A DNA stretch of 64,000 nt. Origin: Algibacter miyuki. Its GTDB lineage: Bacteria > Bacteroidota > Bacteroidia > Flavobacteriales > Flavobacteriaceae. Positions within the stretch are counted from its first letter, which is position 1; each line of letters starts with the position of its first letter. The notes beneath the pieces are model-generated. The model was not told the origin of the DNA and did not search any database. It worked only from the letters and a program-made list of their open reading frames with translations. Below, in pieces: positions 18,269 to 27,081 of this stretch. Made by a program: the position numbers and the translations under genes. Where the stretch lies: assembly GCF_042427745.1 (NCBI RefSeq), contig NZ_JBHMFA010000001.1, one strand, 5' to 3'.

Positions 18269-18670
18269 CTACTTCTTAAAATTCAAAGCTTCATCTAAAA
18301 GCGCAACAGACAATGGTTTGTTTATGTAACCATCTATAAGGCAAGAAGCCTTTGCTTTTTCTTGATCATGTGGATTAGATGATGTTGTTAACATAATAAT
18401 TTTAATACTAGAAGTAAAGGTTTTATCTAGCTTGCTATATTCTTCTATAAATTCCCAACCATTCATTGCGGGCATATTAATGTCAAGAAAAATAACTTCA
18501 GGTTTTTCAACTAAACCAGTCATCGCTTTTTGTAGATAGGCCAACGCGGCAGCACCACTATTTACAGATTGGATAGAGTTAAATGTATTATGTTTTTTTA
18601 CTATTTTTTCATTGTAAAAATTAGTAAACTTATCATCATCGATAAGCAGTGTAGATTGGTAAGGGACCAT
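18269..18670 (-). CDS. single-domain response regulator (CheY-like)
   Basis: 133 residues, a receiver domain only. Acidic pocket D11-D13 (LIDDD), phospho-acceptor D63 (FLDINMPAMNG), Thr95 (MLTTSS) and Lys118 (NKPL) are all present. Single-domain receivers of this rcp1-like type, with long N-terminal spacing, often pair with phytochrome-like or membrane kinases. No output domain is present, so the signal must go to another protein. First gene of the three-gene unit; the partner kinase is presumably the third gene. Confidence 0.9.
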   Translation of the reverse strand: MVPYQSTLLIDDDKFTNFYNEKIVKKHNTFNSIQSVNSGAAALAYLQKAMTGLVEKPEVIFLDINMPAMNGWEFIEEYSKLDKTFTSSIKIIMLTTSSNPHDQEKAKASCLIDGYINKPLSVALLDEALNFKK

Positions 18671-18809
18671 TCAGAGTTTTTTTGTTTTTATTGAAAATTC
18701 TCACCATATACAGGTAAAAGAGGCAAATTACTCAATATGTCTTTAATTCTCTAGAGATTTCACTAAAAAAAACAGAAAAGAGTCTCATTTTAAAAACATA
18801 TTAAAACCT

Positions 18810-18817
18810 TACCTTTG
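18810..18817 (+). promoter_or_regulatory. -7 element of the mfd promoter
   Basis: TACCTTTG fits the Bacteroidota -7 consensus TAnnTTTG and lies 20 bases before the GTG start of mfd, giving a very short leader. No clear TTG at the expected -33 distance was found. Confidence 0.55.
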
Positions 18818-18837
18818 CGAACGTAAAAACAAAATTC

Positions 18838-21800
18838 GTGAGTAAATCTATCCTCTCGCAAACCTATTTACAGACTTTGCAAGCGCAAAATCTGCAAACT
18901 GCTGTTGCCAAAAATCAAAATAAAGTACAATTAAAAGGCCTTGTCGGATCCTCATTTTCCTTTGTTATTTCCAACCTTTTCAAACAAGCCGATAAGCCGT
19001 TTCTTCTCGTTTTAAACGATAAAGAAGAAGCTGCTTTTTATCTCAACGATTTAGAGCAACTTTGTAATGGTAAAGATGTATTATTTTACCCAGGAAGTTA
19101 CCGTCGTCCATACGAAATCGAAGAAACTGATAACGCTAATGTGTTGCTTCGTGCAGAGGTTTTAAATCGTATAAATTCACAAAAAAAGCCAGCTATAATT
19201 GTTACCTATCCCGATGCGCTTTTCGAGCAAGTGGTTACTCGAAAAGAATTGGAACGTAACACCTTAAAAATAGGGGTGAACGATAATTTATCTATCGATT
19301 TTGTAAACGAAGTCCTTTTTGAATACCAATTTAAACGGGTCGATTTTGTTACCGAGCCAGGTGAGTTTTCAATGCGAGGTGGTATTGTTGATGTGTTTTC
19401 ATTCTCAAACGATGAGCCTTACCGTATCGAATTCTTTGGAGATGAGGTGGATAGTATTCGAACTTTCGATGTAGAAACACAGCTTTCCATCGATCAAATA
19501 AAAAAAATAAACGTTATTCCTAATGTTGCAAATAAGCTCTTAGAAGAAAAACGTCAAAGTTTCTTAAAATATATTGCTCAAAAAACGGTGGTCTGTCTAA
19601 AAAATGCGGATTTACTATTTTCTAGAATAGACGATTTTTACAACAAAGCCGAAAGTGCATTCAAAACCCTTTCATCAGAATTAAAACACGCCGAACCACA
19701 CGAGTTATTTTGTAACGCCGAATTATTAAAAAAACAATTACTCGATTTTTCAATTATTGAGTTTGGTGGCACTTCTGTACTCACAAAAATTGGTGCGGCT
19801 GTTCAAATTATAGAGTTTAAAACCACGCCACAACCAGCGTTTAATAAACAATTTAATCTTTTAATAGAAGATTTAAACAGTAACCATAACAAAGGTTATA
19901 CCAATTATATCGCCTGTGTTAGTGAGCAACAAGCCAAACGTTTTCATGATATTTTTGACGATGTAGAAGGCGATGTGTCTTATCAAACCATTGTGCTGTC
20001 ATTATACCAAGGTTTTGTAGATCACGATGCTAAAATAACGTGCTATACCGATCATCAAATATTTGAGCGTTACCATAAATTCAACGTTAAAAATGGTTAC
20101 GCCAAAAAACAGGCAATCACCTTAAAAGAGCTTACAAATTTAGATATTGGCGATTATGTAACGCATATCGATCATGGTATTGGGCGTTTCGGCGGACTTC
20201 AAAAAATAGATGTCGAAGGCAAAAAGCAGGAAGCTATTAAATTGGTGTACGGTGAACGCGATGTGTTGTATTTAAGCATTCATTCGTTACATAAAATCAC
20301 GAAATTTAACGGTAAAGATGGCAAGCCGCCCAAAATTTATAAATTGGGTAGTACGGCTTGGAAAACCTTAAAACAAAAAACTAAAGCCCGTGTAAAGCAT
20401 GTGGCCTTCAATTTAATAAAACTTTACGCTAAGCGGAAAACAGAAAAAGGCTATCAGTACAATCCGGATAGTTATATGCAACACGAGTTGGAAGCTTCGT
20501 TTATTTATGAAGATACGCCCGACCAAAGTACTGCGACAGCCGATATTAAAGTGGATATGGAAAGCGAGCGACCAATGGATCGTTTGGTTTGTGGTGATGT
20601 TGGTTTTGGTAAAACGGAGGTTGCTATTCGTGCGGCATTTAAAGCGGTTGATAATGGGAAGCAAGTGGCTGTTTTGGTGCCAACAACCATTTTGGCTTAC
20701 CAACATTCACGAACTTTTAGCGAACGTTTAAAAGATTTTCCTGTAACGGTTGATTATGTTAATCGTTTTAGAACCGCTAAAGAAAAGCGAGAAACCTTAG
20801 AGAATTTAGAAAACGGTAAAGTCGATATCATTATCGGTACGCATCAACTGGTTAATAAAAACGTGAAATTTAAAGATTTAGGACTTCTAATTGTCGATGA
20901 AGAACAAAAATTTGGAGTTGCTGTAAAAGAAAAACTAAAAACGTTAAAAGATAACGTTGATGTGCTTACATTAACAGCAACGCCAATCCCGCGAACGCTT
21001 CAATTTAGTTTAATGGCAGCGCGCGATTTATCGGTGATTACCACGCCTCCGCCAAACCGTTATCCTATTGAGAGTAACGTGATTCGTTTTAATGAAGATG
21101 ATATTCGTGATGCGGTGAGTTATGAAATTCAACGAGGCGGACAAATTTTCTTCATTCATAATAGAATAGAAAATATAAAAGAAGTGGCGGGCATGATACA
21201 ACGTTTGGTGCCCGATGCTAAAATAGGTATTGGTCATGGCCAAATGGAAGGTAAAAAACTAGAGCAATTAATGTTGGCTTTTATGGATGGCGCCTTCGAT
21301 GTTTTGGTGAGTACCACTATTATTGAAAGTGGTTTGGATGTGCCAAATGCCAACACTATTTTCATAAATAATGCTAATAATTTTGGGCTGAGTGATTTGC
21401 ATCAAATGCGAGGGCGTGTGGGACGAAGCAATAAAAAAGCATTTTGTTATTTTATTACTCCCGAATATTCTGCAATGACCGATGATGCTAGAAAACGAAT
21501 TACAGCGTTAGAGCAATTTACCGAATTGGGAAGTGGTTTTAATATTGCCATGAAAGATCTAGAAATCCGTGGAGCCGGCGATTTATTGGGAGGAGAACAA
21601 AGTGGATTTATTAACGAAATTGGTTTTGATACCTATCAGAAAATATTAACCGAAGCTATTGATGAGCTTAAAGAAAATGAATTCAAAGATTTATACGACG
21701 AACCTGAAGGCGAACGTGTTTATGTGAAAGAAGTCACTATTGATACCGATTTTGAACTCCTTTTTCCTGATGATTACGTGAATAATATTGCTGAAAGATT

Positions 21801-22188
21801 AAGTTTATATACACAGTTAAATAACTTGAAAACCGAAGCGGAATTGGCTACTTTTGAAGCAGAATTAGTTGATCGCTTTGGCGAATTGCCAGTACAAGTG
21901 ACCGATTTGTTAAATAGTGTCCAAATTAAGTGGTTAGCAACCAAAATTGGTTTTGAAAAAGTAGTCATGAAACAAGGCAAACTTATTGGCTACTTTATAA
22001 ACGACCAACAAAGTAGTTTTTATCAAAGTGCTAGTTTTACACGTGTATTACAGTTTGTGCAAAAACATCCTGAAGTTTGTAAAATGAAAGAAAAGCAAAC
22101 ACGAAATGGGTTAAGGCTCATGTTAACTTTCGATAAAATAAAAACCGTGAAACAAGCATTAGGTGCTTTGCAACCCATTGTGGCTTAA
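18838..22188 (+). CDS. mfd: transcription-repair coupling factor Mfd
   Basis: 1116 residues, near full family length. Order: UvrB-like N-terminal module (GSYRRPYE, EPGEFSMRGGIVDVF), RNA polymerase interaction domain (IGDYVTHIDHGIGRF), superfamily 2 translocase with GDVGFGKTEVA, VDEEQKFGV and TATPIPRT, second RecA lobe with STTIIESGLDVPNAN and MRGRVGRS, and a C-terminal TRCF domain. It releases stalled RNA polymerase from lesions and recruits UvrA. Start is GTG at 18838; the TACCTTTG element 20 bases before it supports this choice. Stands alone on its strand, divergent to the response regulator gene. Confidence 0.97.
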   Translation: MSKSILSQTYLQTLQAQNLQTAVAKNQNKVQLKGLVGSSFSFVISNLFKQADKPFLLVLNDKEEAAFYLNDLEQLCNGKDVLFYPGSYRRPYEIEETDNANVLLRAEVLNRINSQKKPAIIVTYPDALFEQVVTRKELERNTLKIGVNDNLSIDFVNEVLFEYQFKRVDFVTEPGEFSMRGGIVDVFSFSNDEPYRIEFFGDEVDSIRTFDVETQLSIDQIKKINVIPNVANKLLEEKRQSFLKYIAQKTVVCLKNADLLFSRIDDFYNKAESAFKTLSSELKHAEPHELFCNAELLKKQLLDFSIIEFGGTSVLTKIGAAVQIIEFKTTPQPAFNKQFNLLIEDLNSNHNKGYTNYIACVSEQQAKRFHDIFDDVEGDVSYQTIVLSLYQGFVDHDAKITCYTDHQIFERYHKFNVKNGYAKKQAITLKELTNLDIGDYVTHIDHGIGRFGGLQKIDVEGKKQEAIKLVYGERDVLYLSIHSLHKITKFNGKDGKPPKIYKLGSTAWKTLKQKTKARVKHVAFNLIKLYAKRKTEKGYQYNPDSYMQHELEASFIYEDTPDQSTATADIKVDMESERPMDRLVCGDVGFGKTEVAIRAAFKAVDNGKQVAVLVPTTILAYQHSRTFSERLKDFPVTVDYVNRFRTAKEKRETLENLENGKVDIIIGTHQLVNKNVKFKDLGLLIVDEEQKFGVAVKEKLKTLKDNVDVLTLTATPIPRTLQFSLMAARDLSVITTPPPNRYPIESNVIRFNEDDIRDAVSYEIQRGGQIFFIHNRIENIKEVAGMIQRLVPDAKIGIGHGQMEGKKLEQLMLAFMDGAFDVLVSTTIIESGLDVPNANTIFINNANNFGLSDLHQMRGRVGRSNKKAFCYFITPEYSAMTDDARKRITALEQFTELGSGFNIAMKDLEIRGAGDLLGGEQSGFINEIGFDTYQKILTEAIDELKENEFKDLYDEPEGERVYVKEVTIDTDFELLFPDDYVNNIAERLSLYTQLNNLKTEAELATFEAELVDRFGELPVQVTDLLNSVQIKWLATKIGFEKVVMKQGKLIGYFINDQQSSFYQSASFTRVLQFVQKHPEVCKMKEKQTRNGLRLMLTFDKIKTVKQALGALQPIVA

Positions 22189-22261
22189 TTGTTGTTTCAT
22201 TAAAGTGAATTAAATTCTATCTTCTGAAAAGGAGATTTTAAAATAAATACAACTCAATATC

Positions 22262-23611
22262 GTGAAACGTTTACTATTTTTAATTGCATTATTACCAAGT
22301 ATTTTATTAGCACAACACAGTATAAAAGGCAAATTCTCTCCTGCCAAAGAGTATAATTTCGCTCTGCTTTATAAGGTGACGCCAACGGTTTCAGAATATA
22401 TTTCTAACGCCGAGGTTAATAAGGAAACCGGTAGTTTTGAATTTCAATTAGATTCTTTAAATACCAAAGGTATGTACCGCGTGGTGTACGCTGTGCCTCA
22501 GGAAGATTATAATTTCGATATTATGTACAACGGTAAAGAAGATATTGAATTAACCTTTAATTCGGAAACCGGAGTAACGTTTTTAAAATCTTCCGAAAAC
22601 AAATTATTGGCCTCGTACACCAATAGTATGTCCATGGTAACGCAGAGTATTGGTAACTATTTTAGAGAAGAAAGTAATAAGCCGAAAGCTTTAAAAGCAA
22701 TTTTTAAAACTCAAAAAGAAACCCAAGAAAATTTTGAAGCCGCCGCAAAAGGGATGATGGCTTTAGATTTTATAAAAGCAAATAGACCATATATTCCAAC
22801 CGATTTTGAACCTGTAGAAACATATATAAGTCATTTGAAAGCACATTATTTCGATCATGTAGATTTTAATAATAAAGCTTTACAAAGTTCTAGTTTTTTA
22901 GAAGAAAAAATGCTGAATTATGTCTTCGGAATGACTTCGGATACGGAAGATGATGTGGCAAATTATGAAAATAATATCGATGTATTTTATGAAGCTTTAA
23001 AAACGGCTCCGTTAGGAGTTAAGCGTATTTTACTTGTCGATTTATGGCAACAAATGATTGATTTAGATTATGATGCTGTAGCTAATTATATTTCAAACAC
23101 GTATTTAATGTCAGTGGCTAAAGCATTAAAAGATCAAGATTTAATCGATGGTTTAACCTTGTTTGAAAACACTTCGATTGGACAAAAAGCTCCAGATTTT
23201 TCTTTTGATATGACCAAGGATAAGAAGCTTGTAAAAACACAGTTAAGTAAGCTGGATGTAGCGCAAACCTATGTTGTGGTCTTTTGGAGTAGTACGTGTT
23301 CGCATTGTTTAGATGAAATTCCACAGTTGCAAACTTATGTGAAAACTTTAGAGAAAGGTTTAGTGAAGGTAATTGCTGTAGCTTTGGAAGACGATCCGTA
23401 TAAATGGAAAAGTTTAACTTATAATTACCCAAGTTTTATACACGTTTATGGTGAAGGAAAGTGGGAAAACAAAATTGGAAATGATTATGGTGTAACGGCA
23501 ACACCAACGTATTATATTTTAGATAAGGATAAAAAAATAATTTCGAAACCAGAAGATTTTAAATTATTGAAAGCTTTTTACAAAGAAGGTTTTGATAAAG
23601 TTGAAGAATAA
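22262..23611 (+). CDS. exported TlpA/DsbE-like thioredoxin-fold protein
   Basis: 449 residues. Signal peptide about 1-18 (ends SILLAQ), a beta-rich DUF4369-like N-terminal part about 20-115, a helical middle, and a C-terminal AhpC/TSA-type thioredoxin domain from about 310. The active site is C346-S-H-C349 in FWSSTCSHC, and the cis-proline motif is TATPTYY. Probably a periplasmic or surface thiol-disulfide oxidoreductase; its client is unknown. Starts with GTG. Convergent with yraN, with only 7 bases between stops and no terminator visible between them. Confidence 0.85.
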   Translation: MKRLLFLIALLPSILLAQHSIKGKFSPAKEYNFALLYKVTPTVSEYISNAEVNKETGSFEFQLDSLNTKGMYRVVYAVPQEDYNFDIMYNGKEDIELTFNSETGVTFLKSSENKLLASYTNSMSMVTQSIGNYFREESNKPKALKAIFKTQKETQENFEAAAKGMMALDFIKANRPYIPTDFEPVETYISHLKAHYFDHVDFNNKALQSSSFLEEKMLNYVFGMTSDTEDDVANYENNIDVFYEALKTAPLGVKRILLVDLWQQMIDLDYDAVANYISNTYLMSVAKALKDQDLIDGLTLFENTSIGQKAPDFSFDMTKDKKLVKTQLSKLDVAQTYVVVFWSSTCSHCLDEIPQLQTYVKTLEKGLVKVIAVALEDDPYKWKSLTYNYPSFIHVYGEGKWENKIGNDYGVTATPTYYILDKDKKIISKPEDFKLLKAFYKEGFDKVEE

Positions 23612-23618
23612 GTCTATA

Positions 23619-23978
23619 TTAAAAATGATAAAAGGCGTTTTCTAAATGCTCGATTTCAAAAGTGTTTCCTGTTTTTACAATGGCAACAATATCAAAACGG
23701 ACTTCCATATCAAGGTTGTTGGTTTCTACGTATTGATCAATAGCTTTTACTAAACGCTGAATTTGTTTTGGTTTTACAAAATCTTGAGGATTTCCAAAAT
23801 TGATGGTTGAGCGGGTTTTTACTTCAATAACAGCTAGAAAACCTCCTTTTTTCGCAATAATATCAACTTCAGCTTTCTGATAGCGATAATTACGCTCCAT
23901 AATACTGTAGCCATTTTCTATTAGAAAATTCACGGCCAGTTCTTCGCCTTTTTTACCAAGTTGGTTGTGTTCTGCCAT
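23619..23978 (-). CDS. YraN-family (UPF0102) nuclease-fold protein
   Basis: 119 residues, typical UPF0102 length. The restriction-endonuclease-like core is intact: GEELAVNFL helix, RNYRYQKAEVDIIAKKGG with Asp, then AVIEVKTR giving the E-x-K pair. No substrate is firmly established for the family; relatives have been linked to DNA processing. It is the last gene downstream of the metal permease genes, separated by 5 bases, so it is probably co-transcribed, though a functional link is unlikely. Confidence 0.9.
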   Translation of the reverse strand: MAEHNQLGKKGEELAVNFLIENGYSIMERNYRYQKAEVDIIAKKGGFLAVIEVKTRSTINFGNPQDFVKPKQIQRLVKAIDQYVETNNLDMEVRFDIVAIVKTGNTFEIEHLENAFYHF

Positions 23979-23983
23979 ACTGA

Positions 23984-25144
23984 TTATCCTCTAAATAAAA
24001 AGAAATCATCTTTCATATGTTCAATTTTAGAATCTTGATTGGTTATAATATAATCAATAGCTTGCGAGGTGAAGTTTTCTCCTTTTTCGGTTAGAGAAAC
24101 AATGTTTTTATCAAACTGAATCATATTATTTTTAAGCGCTAAATCTAAAACCGTTTTCGAACGTACTTTTTGCCAATTAATATGCTCGTTGAGGTGGTTT
24201 ACATGGCGTTCACGTTCTTCTGTATGATTTTTTAAATGCAGTAAAAAGGTTAATAATGATACTTCTGTGCGCTGTTGTTTTTCGCGATAAAGCACAGCAA
24301 TAATACCTTTGCTTGGTGCGAATAAATAAACAACTAAAAACAACAAACCAAGCATGGTGGTTATTGATCCTGAAATCGAAGCATCGAGCCAATGTGCTAA
24401 CCAATACCCAGAAATGGCACTAAACACACCAAAGCACATGGCTAGAATGAGCATGCGTTTTAAATTATTAGTAAGCAGGTAAGCTGTGGCAGCGGGCGAT
24501 ATCATTAAAGCAACTACTAAAATAGCACCAACAGCATCAAAAGCACCTACTGTGGTTACTGAAGATACCGTCATTAATCCGTAATGAAGAATGGCTGGTG
24601 AAAAGCCTAAAGAAGCTGCTAATCCTGCATCAAAAGTACTCACTTTAAGTTCTTTAAAAAAGGCTAGTAGTAGTACGAGAGTAATCAATAAAATGGAGCC
24701 AATAACCCAAAGCGATTTCGGTCCAATATCAGCACCAGAAATAATTAGTCTATCAAATGGTGCAAAAGCAAGTTCGCCTAATAAAACGGCGTCGACATCT
24801 AAATGCACGTCGTTGGCATTTTTTGCAATAAGGATTACACCAATACTAAAGAGTATTGGGAATACCAAGCCAATAGCGGTATCCTCTTTAACGAGTCCTG
24901 TTTTTTGAATATATTCAACTAAAACCACGGTAATAATACCTGTTAATGCTGCTAATAAAATTAGAAGAGGTGAATTTAAATCTTGGGTAATAAAAAAACC
25001 AATAACAATACCGGGTAAAATAGAATGGCTAATCGCATCGCTAATCATCGCCATTTTTCGGAGCACTAAAAACGTACCCGGAATGGCGCAAGCAATGGCA
25101 ACCAAACTAGCAATAAGTTGTATTTCAATTTGTGCGTTACTCAT
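23984..25144 (-). CDS. metal ABC transporter permease with C-terminal extension (TroD-like)
   Basis: 386 residues. About nine membrane helices (1-275) match the ZnuB/TroD permease family for Mn, Zn or Fe, including LRKMAMISDAISHSILPGI near the N-terminus. A cytoplasmic tail of about 105 residues follows, with a helix-turn-strand pattern and FDKNIVSLTEKGE, resembling the winged-helix tail of the sister permease. Simple family members are about 270-290 residues, so this is an extended form. The ATG at 25144 overlaps the end of the previous permease gene (AATGAGTAA), which makes it preferable to the ORF start 17 codons upstream. Confidence 0.9.
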   Translation of the reverse strand: MSNAQIEIQLIASLVAIACAIPGTFLVLRKMAMISDAISHSILPGIVIGFFITQDLNSPLLILLAALTGIITVVLVEYIQKTGLVKEDTAIGLVFPILFSIGVILIAKNANDVHLDVDAVLLGELAFAPFDRLIISGADIGPKSLWVIGSILLITLVLLLAFFKELKVSTFDAGLAASLGFSPAILHYGLMTVSSVTTVGAFDAVGAILVVALMISPAATAYLLTNNLKRMLILAMCFGVFSAISGYWLAHWLDASISGSITTMLGLLFLVVYLFAPSKGIIAVLYREKQQRTEVSLLTFLLHLKNHTEERERHVNHLNEHINWQKVRSKTVLDLALKNNMIQFDKNIVSLTEKGENFTSQAIDYIITNQDSKIEHMKDDFFLFRG

Positions 25145-26264
25145 TGGTTTCGTTTTGTTGGTTGTACAAATTAGATGCGGTTTTGTAGCCTTCATCCGTT
25201 AAACTCCATGTGTTGCCTTTAAGGGTTACATAGTGTTTGTCAACTAGTTTTTTAAGTGTATTTCTAGTGTATCCTTGAAAATTATTTAAAATTTTAATGG
25301 TGTGCGGATGCGAAATATTATCGTGTGTTTCGGCAATATGAAACATGAAAGCTAGGGTTTTATGAAGTTCTAAATCGCGGCGATTTTTGATAAATCTAAT
25401 TTGTTTAAAAAGCAATCCACGACTGGGTGAAAATATAAAAGAAACCAAAACAAAAACACCAGCAACGATAACAATAACTGGTCCTGTGGAAAGGTTGTTT
25501 TGGCTAGCGCTAATAGCAGTTCCGAAAACACCTGAAAACGCACCAAATAATGCCGCTAAAAGCACCATAACACCAAGACTGTTTGTCCATTGTCGGGCTG
25601 CGGCAGCAGGCGCTAAAAGCATGGCGCTCATAAGTACAACACCAACGGTTTGTAAGCCTAAAACAATGGCTAAAACAATAAAAGTGGTGATTAAAATATC
25701 TATAAATTTAGTATTGAAGCCGAGTGTTTTGGTGTAATCGGCATCAAAAAGCAGAATTTTAAATTCTTTCCAAAATAATAATAAAACGAATAAACACAAT
25801 CCGGTAACAATGGCCATAAGCCAAACATCGCTTTCTACTAAAGTGGCCGCTTGTCCGAATAAATATTTATCTAAACCTGCTTGGTTGGCATTAGGTTGTT
25901 TTTGAATAAAAGTTAAAAGTAACATGCCAAAACCAAAAAATAGCGATAGAATTAACCCTAAAGCCGTATCAGATTTTAAATGCGTTTTACTAATAATGCC
26001 ACGAATCCAAAAGGTACCAATCAGTCCGCTGACTAAAGCGCCTAAAAGTAGCACGTTGGTGTCTTTTGCGCCAGTAATTAAAAAAGCAATCGCAATCCCA
26101 GGTAAGGCAGCGTGCGAAATGGCATCACCTAAAAGACTTTGTTTTCGTAATACAGCAAAGCTACCAAGCATGCCAGTAACCGCACCAAGTATTGCGGTTC
26201 CTAGTGTTATGGTTCTAAGCGTGTAGTCGGTGAAAACTAATTTTATATATTCTGTTATGTCCAT
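25137..26264 (-). CDS. metal ABC transporter permease with winged-helix tail (TroC-like)
   Basis: 375 residues. Helices about 15-275 carry the family signature LRKQSLLGDAISHAALPGI. The last ~90 residues are soluble: FMFHIAETHD, HTIKILNNFQGYTRNTLKKL and VTLKGNTWSLTDEGYKTA look like a winged-helix domain of the DtxR/MarR style. Together with the downstream permease it should form a heterodimeric inner-membrane channel for divalent metal. Located 79 bases after the ATPase gene, with an 8-base overlap into the next permease. Confidence 0.9.
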   Translation of the reverse strand: MDITEYIKLVFTDYTLRTITLGTAILGAVTGMLGSFAVLRKQSLLGDAISHAALPGIAIAFLITGAKDTNVLLLGALVSGLIGTFWIRGIISKTHLKSDTALGLILSLFFGFGMLLLTFIQKQPNANQAGLDKYLFGQAATLVESDVWLMAIVTGLCLFVLLLFWKEFKILLFDADYTKTLGFNTKFIDILITTFIVLAIVLGLQTVGVVLMSAMLLAPAAAARQWTNSLGVMVLLAALFGAFSGVFGTAISASQNNLSTGPVIVIVAGVFVLVSFIFSPSRGLLFKQIRFIKNRRDLELHKTLAFMFHIAETHDNISHPHTIKILNNFQGYTRNTLKKLVDKHYVTLKGNTWSLTDEGYKTASNLYNQQNETNE

Positions 26265-26343
26265 TTTTTGTAATATTGAACGTATTGTTTTTTCTTCATT
26301 TGAGCTAATGCTGAATACAGAGAGCTGTTACTGTAAATAGAAA

Positions 26344-27081
26344 TTACTCTTGAATACTTACTTTGTAATTAATTCCGTAGGTTTTTGTTAAATTATCGTC
26401 GTTAAAAATATCTTTAACAGGGCCTGTGGCAATTTTTTTCACGTTTAAAAAGGTTACCCAGTCAAAATATTCGGGTACGGTTTGTAAATCGTGATGCACT
26501 ACAATTACTGTTTTTCCTGCTTTTCGGAGTTCTTTTAGTATGTTTATAATTGCAATTTCAGTGGTGGCGTCAACACCTTGAAACGGTTCGTCCATAAAAT
26601 ATATGGACGCGTTTTGCACCAAAGCGCGTGCTAAAAATATCCGTTGTTGTTGTCCGCCAGAAAGTTGACTAATTTGCCTGTTTTTAAAAGCAAGCATGCC
26701 AACTTTTTCTAAAGCCTCTAAAGATTCTTTTTTTTCTTTTAATCCGGGACGTTTTATCCAACCTAAACTTCCGTAAGTTCCCATAGTTACAACATCTAAG
26801 GCGGTAGTTGGGAAATCCCAGTCTACGCTTCCTTTTTGTGGCACGTAGGCTACTAAATGACGTTGTTTTTCGTAGCTCTTGCCAAAAATTGAAACGCTAC
26901 CAGCAATGGGTTTTAAAATACCTAAAATAGATTTTATTAACGTCGATTTACCGGCGCCATTTGGGCCAACAATAGCCATAAGAACACCTTCCGGAATTTC
27001 TAAATCTATATCCCAAAGTACGGGTTTGTAGTTGTAAGCTACGGTTAAATCGTCTATTTGAACAGCTATGTTTTTTTTCAT
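26344..27081 (-). CDS. metal ABC transporter ATP-binding protein (TroB-like)
   Basis: 245 residues, a single nucleotide-binding domain. Walker A GPNGAGKST (about 37-45), Q-loop YVPQKGSVDWDFP, signature LSGGQQQR and Walker B IYFMDEPFQGVD; the VPQ...DWDFP form is characteristic of Mn/Zn/Fe family 3.A.1.15 ATPases. Start chosen at the ATG at 27081, which overlaps the stop of the upstream kinase gene as ATGA; an in-frame upstream ATG at 27111 would lie inside that gene. Supplies energy to the two permeases that follow. Confidence 0.93.
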   Translation of the reverse strand: MKKNIAVQIDDLTVAYNYKPVLWDIDLEIPEGVLMAIVGPNGAGKSTLIKSILGILKPIAGSVSIFGKSYEKQRHLVAYVPQKGSVDWDFPTTALDVVTMGTYGSLGWIKRPGLKEKKESLEALEKVGMLAFKNRQISQLSGGQQQRIFLARALVQNASIYFMDEPFQGVDATTEIAIINILKELRKAGKTVIVVHHDLQTVPEYFDWVTFLNVKKIATGPVKDIFNDDNLTKTYGINYKVSIQE

